Of a DNA stretch of 64,000 nt, positions 45,822 to 53,781 are shown in pieces. A program made the translations under genes and the position numbers. How positions within the stretch are numbered: the stretch's first letter is position 1; each line of letters starts with the position of its first letter. The DNA lies in contig JAVBPJ010000001.1 in assembly GCA_031549665.1 (NCBI GenBank), positions 1 through 64,000 of the forward strand, read 5' to 3'. Origin of the DNA: Rikenella sp031549665 (GTDB lineage Bacteria > Bacteroidota > Bacteroidia > Bacteroidales > Rikenellaceae). The notes beneath the pieces were generated by a model that saw only the letters and a program-made list of their open reading frames with translations, had not been told where the DNA came from and did not search any database.

Positions 45822-45868
45822 GGGAGCAAGTTTATTTTAGACCGGTCCCGCCTGTACGGGATCATTTA

Positions 45869-45876
45869 CAAATATA
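45869..45876 (-). promoter_or_regulatory. -7 box of paralog A
   Basis: TATATTTG on the minus strand, about 47 nt before the ATG; exact match to TAnnTTTG. Confidence 0.5.
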
Positions 45877-45964
45877 GTCGAATTCTGTGCTAAGCCGCCA
45901 CTTTAAACGTATTTCCGTATTTTTTCGGCCGCATAGGGCATTTTAATCCTCGTCCGCCCCAGGC

Positions 45965-45981
45965 GACGAGTGGAACTCGTC
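45965..45981. repeat. short inverted repeat after paralog B
   Basis: GACGAGT-GGA-ACTCGTC, a 7-bp perfect stem with a 3-nt loop and no U-tail. The CGAGTGGAA core is shared with the terminator after paralog A (44866), and the flanks there also align, so it looks like the decayed counterpart of that terminator. Confidence 0.45.
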
Positions 45982-46101
45982 AATGGAACTCCAAAAAGGC
46001 GCTCATTTTTAAGAATTTGGCCATTCGTTATACGGGCGGAGTTCTCAGGAGCCTGCACATAGCGGATCGACCTTGCCCTCAAGCGAGGTTCTGCGACGCG
46101 C

Positions 46102-46917
46102 TTACATTCGCATGTATTCTTCGAACCACCTTTGGCTTTTGCTGTTGCTCATGGCGCCGCTGGGCAGGCGTTTACCCACCTTGAATTTGAGGCCCACGTT
46201 GATGATCCCCATAAACCCGTAGCCTCCCTCGGCGAAAAACCCTACGCGCTCCGTACCCACCTCCACGCCAACGGGCGAGAGTTGCCAGGCGAATGCCGCC
46301 GCGCCGGCGGTACTTGACGAGGAGGCACCGTAAAGCATCTCGACATCGGGGTCCGAGCTATGTACCTTTGACTCGAAACTTCGGGTAACAAACGATACTC
46401 CGGCGCCCGCGCGGGAATAGAGCGAAAGCCAACCGTTCCGGAGCCAGTTGATCCGCGCGTTGGGAAGGATGATAAACCAATTGTCCGTGGAAGAGAGGTC
46501 CATCCTTCCCACGGGCACTCCGGCGTTGTTTTTGATGGTTACCGGATCGCACGAGCCCCAATTTTTTGCGTAGGCCATCGGTAAATTGAATTCGAGCCAG
46601 GGGGTCGCCTCGTATCCGAAGCTGACGGAGATCGTTCCGGTCGAACCGTTGACATGGGGGTGGAGCCGATACCCCTGCTGAAGGTGTACGTAAGCGATTT
46701 TATCGATGCTGTTCACGTTATCGGACGTCGTGGCGGACATGAATCCATACCCGACGCTGACGCTCCGGCGCGAGGCTTGCGGTTGCGGATCGACGTAGAC
46801 CTTTCTGCCCAGCGAATCGACTTCACGGGGAGTAAACGGGGTAACAATACGGCTTTGGGCGTTGACAATTGCCGGAAGCCCTGCCAGGACGCACAGCAAC
46901 CAATGGATTGTTTTCAT
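46102..46917 (-). CDS. outer-membrane beta-barrel protein, tandem paralog B
   Basis: A 271-aa precursor (signal ending IVNAQS) clearly homologous to paralog A along its whole length, including the identical mature start SRIVTPFTPREVD, SFGYEATPWLEFNLPMAYAKNWG, NARINWLRNGWLSLYSR and the WFEEYMRM end. It differs in the external loops, as expected for barrel paralogs diverging under surface selection. Function unknown. It has its own -7 box (46966-46973), so the two copies are probably separate transcription units. Confidence 0.68.
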   Translation of the reverse strand: MKTIHWLLCVLAGLPAIVNAQSRIVTPFTPREVDSLGRKVYVDPQPQASRRSVSVGYGFMSATTSDNVNSIDKIAYVHLQQGYRLHPHVNGSTGTISVSFGYEATPWLEFNLPMAYAKNWGSCDPVTIKNNAGVPVGRMDLSSTDNWFIILPNARINWLRNGWLSLYSRAGAGVSFVTRSFESKVHSSDPDVEMLYGASSSSTAGAAAFAWQLSPVGVEVGTERVGFFAEGGYGFMGIINVGLKFKVGKRLPSGAMSNSKSQRWFEEYMRM

Positions 46918-46965
46918 GACGGTGGGTTAAGTTTGGGTTTCGCAACACCACGCGGGGTACTCCCG

Positions 46966-46973
46966 CAAAAGTA
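46966..46973 (-). promoter_or_regulatory. -7 box of paralog B
   Basis: TACTTTTG on the minus strand, 48 nt before the ATG. A GCGGG/CCCGC hairpin (46952-46966) lies at the likely 5' end of the transcript. Confidence 0.5.
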
Positions 46974-47012
46974 GGCAAATTTTCGTGCCTAATCCCGTTC
47001 CGGGGGTCTTAT

Positions 47013-48173
47013 TTACAGCTTCCGGATCATGATCCGCATCGTGGTGCCTTTGTCCATTTCCGACTCGGCCACGAAAATGCGGCCGTGGTGGTACTCTTCG
47101 ACGATCCGTTTCGAGAGCGAGAGCCCCAGGCCCCAACCCCGCGTTTTGGTCGAGAATCCCGGGTCGAAGATCCGTTTGAAGTTATTTTTCGGGATTCCTT
47201 TGCCGGTATCCCGGACGTCGATGCCTATCCACCGGTCGCGCTCCGACACTTCGACGGCAATGTTGCCGCGTCCCTGCAGGGCGTCCAACGCATTTTTGAG
47301 CAGGTTCTCGATCACCCACTCGAAAAGCGCTTCGTTCACCATGCCCTGCATCGGGTGGTCGGAATTTTCGTCGAAGGTGAGGGTGACGTTCTTGGGGATA
47401 CGGGTGCGGAAATAGGTGACGGCTCCCGAGACGATCTGGTGGATGTTGCGGGGCGACAGGTTGGTGGCCGAGCCGATCTTCGAGAAACGGTCCACCACTT
47501 TCAGCAAACGGGTGAGGTCTTTGTTCATCTCGTCCACCACGAAAGACTCGATGGGCTGGCTGCGCAGGTATTCGAGCCACCCCAGCAGCGAACTGGTGGG
47601 GGTTCCCAGTTGGTGGGCGGTCTCTTTGGCCATCCCGATCCACACGCGGTTCTGTTCGCTGTGTTTCGACGAGCGGAAAGTGATGAAGGCAAATCCGATG
47701 AAGATGCCGAAAACGCCCAACTGGATCCAGGGGAAATAGCGCAACCCCTTGAGCAGGGGCGATTCGTCGTAGTAGATGCGGATGGTATTTCCATCCGCCC
47801 TGATGATGGTAATGGGCATGCGTTCGGGGGCTCCCATGCGTTCGAGGCGGTCGCGCAGCCGCCCGGGATCGGCCAGCGTGGCCGGGGGGATGTTCCGCGA
47901 TTCGATGACCCGCAGGTTGTCGTCCACCACCAGCACGGGGATCTCTTCCGAAAACTCAATGATCCGCTGAATGAGCAAACGCCCCTCCTCGTTCAGATCG
48001 ACGGAACGCAGCCCCACGCCAACGGCGTAGGCCCACAGGCCGATTTCGCGCCGCTCCTTCTGCCTGAGGTCGGCGGCCAACTGGTTCGAGTACATCAGCG
48101 AGGCGATCCCGATGGCCAATCCAACGACAATGAAAATCAACTTGCCGCGGTATCCTACTTTCCCTTTGTTCAT
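47013..48173 (-). CDS. porY: sensor histidine kinase, PorY-like
   Basis: A 386-aa two-transmembrane sensor kinase: membrane segments at about 11-28 and 148-166, a short periplasmic sensor domain between them, an H-box WIGMAKETAHQLGTP (His187), and a HATPase domain with N-box ENLLKNALDAL and G-boxes DTGKGIP and GWGLGLSLSKRI. The arrangement and H-box match the orphan Bacteroidetes kinase PorY, partner of PorX, which controls type IX secretion in Porphyromonas. No response regulator gene is adjacent, but porX lies 12 kb away. Assignment as PorY is by recognition, not alignment. It lies 79 nt after pheS. Confidence 0.72.
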   Translation of the reverse strand: MNKGKVGYRGKLIFIVVGLAIGIASLMYSNQLAADLRQKERREIGLWAYAVGVGLRSVDLNEEGRLLIQRIIEFSEEIPVLVVDDNLRVIESRNIPPATLADPGRLRDRLERMGAPERMPITIIRADGNTIRIYYDESPLLKGLRYFPWIQLGVFGIFIGFAFITFRSSKHSEQNRVWIGMAKETAHQLGTPTSSLLGWLEYLRSQPIESFVVDEMNKDLTRLLKVVDRFSKIGSATNLSPRNIHQIVSGAVTYFRTRIPKNVTLTFDENSDHPMQGMVNEALFEWVIENLLKNALDALQGRGNIAVEVSERDRWIGIDVRDTGKGIPKNNFKRIFDPGFSTKTRGWGLGLSLSKRIVEEYHHGRIFVAESEMDKGTTMRIMIRKL

Positions 48174-48252
48174 TGGGTATTAAAATCGGGAGGCGGCGGT
48201 TCGCGTTGCGTTACGGGCTTGCCGAACCGGGCGCTCCGTGGTTGCGATCGGA

Positions 48253-49281
48253 TCAATAGACGGGGGTGAACTGCTCCAGGAACCGGGTGTCGTTCTCGAA
48301 ATAGAGGCGCAGGTCGCGCACGCCGTACTTGAGCATCGCCACCCGCTCCACGCCCATGCCGAAAGCGAAGCCGGTGTAGCGGTTCGAGTCGATCCCGCAG
48401 GCTTCCAGCACGTTGGGATCAACCATCCCTGCTCCCATAATTTCGAGCCAGCCGGTGTGTTTGCAGACGTTGCATCCCTTGCCGCCGCAGAGGTTGCAGC
48501 TCACATCCACCTCGGCCGAGGGTTCGGTAAAGGGGAAGTAGGAGGGGCGCAGGCGGATGCGGCTGTCGGGGCCGAACAACTCCTGCGCAAAGTATTGGAT
48601 GGTTTGTTTGAGGTCGGCGAACGAAACTTTCTCGTCGATGTAGAGTCCCTCGACCTGGTGAAAGATGCAGTGGGCGCGGTAGCTGATCGCCTCGTTGCGG
48701 AATACGCGGCCCGGGCAGATCACCCGGATCGGGGGCTGCTGGGTCTGCATCACGCGCACCTGGATCGAGCTGGTGTGGGTTCGGAGCAGGATGTCGGGGT
48801 CTTTCTCGATAAAGAACGTGTCCTGCATGTCGCGGGCGGGGTGTTCGGGCGGAAAGTTGAGGGCCGTGAAGACATGCCAGTCGTCTTCGATCTCCGGGCC
48901 GTCGGCCACCGAAAATCCGATGCGCGAGAAGATGTCGATGATCTGGTTCCTGACCAGCGATATCGGGTGGCGGGTTCCGATCCGGTCGGCCGATGCGGGA
49001 CGGGTCAGGTCTTCGGCCCGGGTCGAGGTTTGGGCCGAAGCGGCCTCTTCGAGCGCGACTTTCAGGGCGTTGATTTTTTCGAGGGCGGCATTTTTCAGGG
49101 CGTTGATCGGCTGGCCGAGTTCCCGTTTGACCTCGGGAGCCGCCTCTTTGAAGCGGTCGAACAGGGCGGTTACCTCTCCTTTTTTCCCGAGCAGCCGAAT
49201 GCGGAACTGTTCAATCTGGTCGGCAGTCCGGGAGTCGAATTGCTCAACCTCTTCGAGCAGTTGTTTAATACGATCGATCAT
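48253..49281 (-). CDS. pheS: phenylalanyl-tRNA synthetase alpha subunit
   Basis: A 342-aa class II aminoacyl-tRNA synthetase subunit. Seen: an N-terminal coiled-coil arm (LLEEVEQF...), motif 1 region GTRHPISLVRNQIIDIF, motif 2 ICPGRVFRNEA and YRAHCIFHQVEGL, a CxxC-x4-CxxC cysteine cluster (CNLCGGKGCNVC) common in this subunit, and motif 3 GFAFGMGVERVAML. pheT is not adjacent. It lies 18 nt after the cyclophilin gene, probably in the same transcript. Confidence 0.96.
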   Translation of the reverse strand: MIDRIKQLLEEVEQFDSRTADQIEQFRIRLLGKKGEVTALFDRFKEAAPEVKRELGQPINALKNAALEKINALKVALEEAASAQTSTRAEDLTRPASADRIGTRHPISLVRNQIIDIFSRIGFSVADGPEIEDDWHVFTALNFPPEHPARDMQDTFFIEKDPDILLRTHTSSIQVRVMQTQQPPIRVICPGRVFRNEAISYRAHCIFHQVEGLYIDEKVSFADLKQTIQYFAQELFGPDSRIRLRPSYFPFTEPSAEVDVSCNLCGGKGCNVCKHTGWLEIMGAGMVDPNVLEACGIDSNRYTGFAFGMGVERVAMLKYGVRDLRLYFENDTRFLEQFTPVY

Positions 49282-49299
49282 GGCGTGGAAACGGGGGAA

Positions 49300-50010
49300 T
49301 TATTTTTTGTCGGGAACCAGCTCTACTTTGGCCGATTTGACGTATACGTCGTTTTTGGGGCGATCCTGGCGGTCGGTCGACGTTTTCGAGATTTTGAGAA
49401 CGACGTCCATGCCGCTCACCACTTCGCCGAATACGGTGTAGCTCCCGTCGAGGTGGGGCGTACCTCCCTCGGTGCGGTAAACCGCCTCGCACTCGGGGGT
49501 GATCTCGGCTCCTTTTTGCAGGGCGATGCGGTCTCGGGCCGTTTGGAGGGTCTGGTCGTTCAACGGAGCGCCCACCACAATGTAGAATTGCGAGCCGGAG
49601 GATTTCCGTTCGGGATTGGTGGCGTCGCCTTCCCGCGCGGCGGCGATCGCACCCCGTTTGTGGAAGTGGTTGGGAAGGATTTCGGCATCGAGTTTATAGC
49701 CCGCGTCGTTGTTCCCGTAAACGGTTACGTGCGACATTTCGCTGCTTTTGGGGTCGCCGATCTGGATCATGAAGTCGCGGATCACGCGGTGGAAAATCAG
49801 GTGGTCGTAAAATCCCTGCTGCACCAGTTTCACCATGTTGTCGCGGTGGCGGGGGGTGTCGTTGTACAGCATCCAGCGGATCGTCCCCTCCGAGGTGGCC
49901 AGGGTTACTTCGTAGTGGGCGTTTTGGCCGGCCACCAACGGGTCCGGTTCTTTGCCGTGCGCGGCAAGGGCGCCCAGGAGCAGCGCGCCTGCAAGTAGAT
50001 ATTTTTTCAT
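49300..50010 (-). CDS. periplasmic cyclophilin-type peptidyl-prolyl isomerase
   Basis: A 236-aa secreted rotamase: signal peptide (MKKYLLAGALLLGALAAHG) and a cyclophilin domain with FHRVIRDFMIQIGDP, GSQFYIVVG and YTVFGEVVSGMDVV. The conserved Phe/Arg of the active-site FHRVI motif is present. It contains an insertion of about 30 residues before YTVFGEV, common in Bacteroidetes copies. I chose the ATG at 50010 because it begins the signal peptide; an open frame continues far upstream without coding character. First gene before pheS and the PorY-like gene. Confidence 0.9.
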   Translation of the reverse strand: MKKYLLAGALLLGALAAHGKEPDPLVAGQNAHYEVTLATSEGTIRWMLYNDTPRHRDNMVKLVQQGFYDHLIFHRVIRDFMIQIGDPKSSEMSHVTVYGNNDAGYKLDAEILPNHFHKRGAIAAAREGDATNPERKSSGSQFYIVVGAPLNDQTLQTARDRIALQKGAEITPECEAVYRTEGGTPHLDGSYTVFGEVVSGMDVVLKISKTSTDRQDRPKNDVYVKSAKVELVPDKK

Positions 50011-50046
50011 ACCTTTACGGTTCTTCAAACAGTTGTTTTGGACCAA

Positions 50047-50054
50047 CAAAGCTA
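50047..50054 (-). promoter_or_regulatory. -7 box of cyclophilin-pheS operon
   Basis: TAGCTTTG on the minus strand, 36 nt before the cyclophilin ATG, and 20 nt before the divergent patatin ATG on the other strand. Confidence 0.5.
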
Positions 50055-50073
50055 CTAAATATTCTCGAAAACG

Positions 50074-52374
50074 ATGCTCCCTGCAGGCAGACACCTGGCC
50101 GGATGGCTGTTGCTCACGTTGCTGACCCTGGTCCCCGCACAGGGGCAACGGGTGGGCGTGGTGCTGAGCGGCGGCGGAGCGAGGGGGCTTTACCACGTGG
50201 GGATTCTCAAGGCGCTCGAAGAGAACGACATCCCCATCGACTACATCTCGGGAGCCTCCATGGGTTCGATCGTGGGGGGACTCTACGCGGCGGGCTATTC
50301 GCCCGACGAGATGATCCGCTTTTTCATCACCGACTCGACCGAAAAATGGCTCTCCTACAAAAACAACGAGCTGGAGAGTCAGTACTATTTCAAGCGCTTC
50401 GAACCTACTCCCGAGATGATTTCGATCAAAATCGATCCTACTTCGGGAACAAGTCAGACAGTCCAACTGCCCACCAACCTGATATCGCCCAACAAGCTCG
50501 ACATGGCGTTCCTGTCCATGTTGGCCCCGGCTTCGGCGGCCGCGGGGGGGAATTTCGACCGGTTGATGGTGCCGTTCCGCTGCAACGCCTCGGACATCTA
50601 CAACAAAAAGGTGGTGGTATTCCGGAAAGGGAGCCTCCCCTTTGCCATCCGGGCTTCGATGACCATCCCCATGGTTTTCAAACCGTTGCATAAGGATTCG
50701 CTGTTGCTGTTCGACGGGGGCCTCTACAACAACTACCCCTGGCAACCCCTGATGGAGGATTTTGCGCCGGAAGTGCTCATCGGCGGAATTTGCGCCGCGA
50801 ACTTCGAAAATCCGTCGGTCGACAACCCCCTCGACCAAATCACAGTAATGACCACCATGCGCACCGATTACTCGCTGCCGCGCCCCACCGACATCCAGAT
50901 CGAACGAAACTTGAAAGAGGTGAGTGCGCTCGACTACAGTCGCGCCGGCTACCTGATCAACTGCGGTTACGAGGACGCCATGAGCCAAATGGAGCGGATC
51001 AAGGCGCAGGTTTCGAGGCGGGTGTCGGGCAGGGAGATCGAAGCCAAACGGGCCGCCTTCAAGGCGCGGCTCCGCCCGCTGCTTTTCGAGCAGATCACCA
51101 TCACCGGACTCGACGAACGGCAAACCGACTACGTGATGCGCCAGCTGGGACTCCACGCCAACCAGGTGTTCGACCTGGACTACTTTAAGCGAAAATACAT
51201 GCAGGTACTGGCGGGAGGAATTTTTACCGGCGAGTTCCCCGAGCTCGAATACAACCCGGCCACGGGTTATTTCCGGATGAAGCTGTCGATGCACACGCAG
51301 GGTAGCCTGAAGTTTTCGCTGGGGGGAAACATTTCTTCCACGTCGCTCAACCAGGCGTACGTGGCGGCCAGCTACCGGCGGGTCGAACGGGGCGTATCCA
51401 CCTACACCCTAAGCGGATTCCTCGGCACTTTCTACAATTCGATCCAGGTGGGGGGGCGGCACGACCTTTACACCCAGTTCCCCTTCTACTTCGACTACGC
51501 CTACGCCTACGAACGCTACGACTACAACGAGGGGAACATGAAAAACTACTACCGCAACAAGGAGTTCCGCTACATCGGTCGAGAGGACAATTACTTCACA
51601 GGGTCGATGGCGCTGCCCACCTTCGAAAACGCCGCGTTGCGGGGCCGCGTATCGCTGGGATCGGCCTACGATTCGTACTTCGGAACCACTTACACCACGC
51701 AGGATGTGGCCGATCACACCAAGTTCGAATACCTTTCGGCGGGAATCGAACTGCAAAGCAAATCGCTGAATTACAGGCTCTACCCCTACGTGGGTAAAAA
51801 TGAATTGCTATCGTTCCGGTACATCACGGGATTGGAGAGCTACCGCCCGGGAAGCACTTCGACCCTCGCTCCCTTTTCGCGCCAGAACCGCCACTGGTTT
51901 GAGACCATTTACCTGCGCGAAGAGAACCTGCCGGTAAGCAAATGGCTGACCCTGGGGTACTCCTTCGAGGGGGTGCTGAGCAATCAGCCCGATTTCGCCA
52001 ATCCGCTGGCCTCGGCCCTTTGGATGCCCGCCTACCAGCCAATCCCCATCATGGCCACGCTTTTTATGCCGGAATACCGCAGTCGCTCTTTCGTGGGTGC
52101 GGGGGCTATCCCGACTTTCCTGTTTTTGCCGAACTTTTACCTCAAGAGCTACACCTACGCTTTCCTGCCCGAACAGATTGTGTACGACCACGGCTGGCAG
52201 GGCGACTTGTGGGAGCGAACCTGCCGCTACACCGAATTTGTCTTTGGCGGATCGCTGGTTTACCAAACCGTGATCGGGCCGGCGTCGATTACGGTCAACA
52301 AGTACACGACGGGGCCGAAAAACTGGCAGGTGGTCTTCAATTTCGGCTACACGCTCTTCTCGGCGCGAAAATAG
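50074..52374 (+). CDS. patatin-like phospholipase with C-terminal outer-membrane barrel (type Vd)
   Basis: A 766-aa protein: signal peptide (to about 25), patatin domain with the oxyanion GGGARG (33-38), nucleophile GASMG (Ser62) and catalytic Asp214 in DGG, a POTRA-like domain (about 345-405, starting FEQITITGLDERQTDYVM) and a 16-strand-type C-terminal barrel ending VVFNFGYTLFSARK. This order matches type Vd autotransporters such as PlpD, in which the lipase is exported through its own barrel; Bacteroidetes homologues are common. The catalytic dyad is intact. It is divergent from the cyclophilin gene and stands alone. Confidence 0.88.
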   Translation: MLPAGRHLAGWLLLTLLTLVPAQGQRVGVVLSGGGARGLYHVGILKALEENDIPIDYISGASMGSIVGGLYAAGYSPDEMIRFFITDSTEKWLSYKNNELESQYYFKRFEPTPEMISIKIDPTSGTSQTVQLPTNLISPNKLDMAFLSMLAPASAAAGGNFDRLMVPFRCNASDIYNKKVVVFRKGSLPFAIRASMTIPMVFKPLHKDSLLLFDGGLYNNYPWQPLMEDFAPEVLIGGICAANFENPSVDNPLDQITVMTTMRTDYSLPRPTDIQIERNLKEVSALDYSRAGYLINCGYEDAMSQMERIKAQVSRRVSGREIEAKRAAFKARLRPLLFEQITITGLDERQTDYVMRQLGLHANQVFDLDYFKRKYMQVLAGGIFTGEFPELEYNPATGYFRMKLSMHTQGSLKFSLGGNISSTSLNQAYVAASYRRVERGVSTYTLSGFLGTFYNSIQVGGRHDLYTQFPFYFDYAYAYERYDYNEGNMKNYYRNKEFRYIGREDNYFTGSMALPTFENAALRGRVSLGSAYDSYFGTTYTTQDVADHTKFEYLSAGIELQSKSLNYRLYPYVGKNELLSFRYITGLESYRPGSTSTLAPFSRQNRHWFETIYLREENLPVSKWLTLGYSFEGVLSNQPDFANPLASALWMPAYQPIPIMATLFMPEYRSRSFVGAGAIPTFLFLPNFYLKSYTYAFLPEQIVYDHGWQGDLWERTCRYTEFVFGGSLVYQTVIGPASITVNKYTTGPKNWQVVFNFGYTLFSARK

Positions 52375-52416
52375 CGGAGTCTGCTGTTCATTCTCCCGGT
52401 CTTCGGGTGCCGCCCC

Positions 52417-52601
52417 CTACGAAAGCAACCTACAAGCGCAACGTGGTCGGTTTTTGCGCTGCTTCCCCTGCGAAAGCCCGGTCTGCGAAAGCAAATCACA
52501 GTGGGCCACCCAGCTGCCTATCACCTGCGAAAGCCAGGCCTACGAAAGCGATCTACAAGATACCCCGGGGACACCTCCACCGCCCCACCCTCTGCGAAAG
52601 C
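52417..52601. repeat. irregular array of six CTRCGAAAGC decamers
   Basis: Copies start at 52417, 52468, 52483, 52525, 52540 and 52592 (steps of 51, 15, 42, 15 and 52). Two copies are CTACGAAAGC and four are CTGCGAAAGC. Some are followed by a half-copy, CTACAA or CTGCAA. The unit is too short and irregular for CRISPR. Confidence 0.75.
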
Positions 52602-52608
52602 AACCTGC

Positions 52609-52649
52609 AAAAACAGCGGGAGGAACGTAATGGTTACGTTCCTCCCGCT
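52609..52649. terminator. terminator between patatin and tonB genes
   Basis: AGCGGGAGGAACGTAA (52615-52630) and TTACGTTCCTCCCGCT (52634-52649) form a 16-bp perfect stem. The A-run 52609-52613 supplies a U-tail on the minus strand for the TonB gene; CTCTTT follows on the plus strand. Confidence 0.75.
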
Positions 52650-52779
52650 CTCTTTGCTGGTTACGCGGCCGCCGGCTCTAAGGAATCAGGTATTGGGAAA
52701 ACCCCGCACTCCGACTTGGCGGAAGCCTCTCCCCTTTTCCCTCTCTCCTTTGATCTCTCCGGCCCCCGGATTTGTCCGG

Positions 52780-53475
52780 TTACTCCAATTTGAAGGTAAG
52801 CGGCATGGTAACCCGTACGCGGACTGCCTTGCCGCGGTTGCGTCCGGGGTTCCATTTCGGAGAGCTCAGGATCACCCGTTTGGCTTCGGCGTTCAACAAC
52901 GGGTCGGTGTTGCTGAGTATTTGAACGTCTTTGATCGTTCCGTCTTTTTCCACCACAAACATGGTTACCACTTTCCCTTCCGATCCGTTGTCGATGGCCT
53001 GTTGCGGGTATTTCACCCGTTTTTGGCACCAGGCGCTGAATTTGTTCACGTCTCCGCCCTGGAAGGTCGGCATCTCTTCGGCGACGATCACAGGCTCATC
53101 GTCAAGCACTGTTTCGGTGCCCGTGTAGGTACCGCCCACTTTGGTTACGTCGGCGGCGAGTTGATCAACGTCCAAATCGAGCAGCGTGATGGTTTGTTCG
53201 ATTTTGGCATCGTTGCGCACGATGTTGAGCATCTCGGAAATGGCGACTGCCTGGGTTTTGAAAGGCGCCGGCGGACGTTTGTCCTCCTGGATGGTTACCT
53301 CCACCACCTCGGTTTCGACGGCGGGGGCGGACTCCTGGACAACCTCTATTTTTCGTTCTCCCTGGCTCCAGCTGAACATCCCGATGACGGCGGCAAGGGC
53401 GACGATCAACCCGATTTGGGTGAAATAACCTCTTTTATTTTCAAGGTCGGCTTTCGGCGATTTTTTTATTTCCAT
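52780..53475 (-). CDS. energy transducer TonB
   Basis: A 231-aa inner-membrane protein: cytoplasmic N-terminus, one membrane segment (about 20-36), a periplasmic linker and a C-terminal TonB domain (about 150-231) with YPQQAIDNGSEGKVVTMFVV and PKWNPGRNRGKAVRVRVTMPL. It would transmit proton-motive force to TonB-dependent outer-membrane receptors. The linker is short and not proline-rich, as in many Bacteroidetes TonB proteins. No exbB/exbD is adjacent. Full consensus promoter upstream (53536-53567). Confidence 0.9.
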   Translation of the reverse strand: MEIKKSPKADLENKRGYFTQIGLIVALAAVIGMFSWSQGERKIEVVQESAPAVETEVVEVTIQEDKRPPAPFKTQAVAISEMLNIVRNDAKIEQTITLLDLDVDQLAADVTKVGGTYTGTETVLDDEPVIVAEEMPTFQGGDVNKFSAWCQKRVKYPQQAIDNGSEGKVVTMFVVEKDGTIKDVQILSNTDPLLNAEAKRVILSSPKWNPGRNRGKAVRVRVTMPLTFKLE

Positions 53476-53535
53476 TGTGCTTGGTTATTAGCAAGTTTGG
53501 GTATTGGGGGCGCTATTTCGTGTTCTATGCAAGCA

Positions 53536-53567
53536 CAAAGCTAACGCAATTATCCGAGACAACCAAA
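53536..53567 (-). promoter_or_regulatory. promoter of tonB gene
   Basis: Minus-strand TTTG (53564-53567), 20 bp, TAGCTTTG (53536-53543): full Bacteroidetes consensus, about 60 nt before the ATG. Confidence 0.7.
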
Positions 53568-53602
53568 CGTTCGAGGGCAGAATATCGAAAGATGGAGAAA
53601 AA

Positions 53603-53634
53603 TTTGGCGGAGATTTTTTTTCGTCTTACCTTTG
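53603..53634 (+). promoter_or_regulatory. tRNA-Ala promoter
   Basis: TTTG (53603-53606), 20 bp, TACCTTTG (53627-53634): full consensus, ending 11 nt before the tRNA 5' end. Confidence 0.8.
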
Positions 53635-53645
53635 TACCCGCATCC

Positions 53646-53719
<74 letters not shown>

Positions 53720-53725
53720 CCCGAC

Positions 53726-53759
53726 AAAGGCCTGATACACAGTCGTATCGGGCCTTTTT
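53726..53759 (+). terminator. tRNA-Ala terminator
   Basis: AAAGGCC-T-GATAC (53726-53738) pairs with GTATC-G-GGCCTTT (53745-53757), with one G-U pair, followed by the U-run to 53759. Confidence 0.85.
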
Positions 53760-53781
53760 CACACACACAATCATCCGAACA

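Larger units (their letters stand above)
52375..52779. other. convergent intergenic region
   Basis: This 405-bp region lies between the convergent patatin and TonB genes. It holds six copies of CTRCGAAAGC (52417-52601) and one strong hairpin (52609-52649). I see no credible gene or RNA in 52650-52779. An in-frame continuation can be read across the repeats but has no start or codon character of its own. Confidence 0.6.

Noticed and set aside
49300..51294. Long N-terminal extension of the cyclophilin
   Set aside because: The upstream frame is antisense to the patatin gene; the signal peptide beginning at 50010 marks the true start.
52417..52601. Possible CRISPR array
   Set aside because: Repeat units are only 10 bp, spacing is irregular (15-52 nt) and no cas genes are present.
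51942..52793. Plus-strand ORF spanning the patatin 3' end and the repeats
   Set aside because: Starts inside the patatin gene in another frame and runs through repeats and a terminator hairpin; no coding character.
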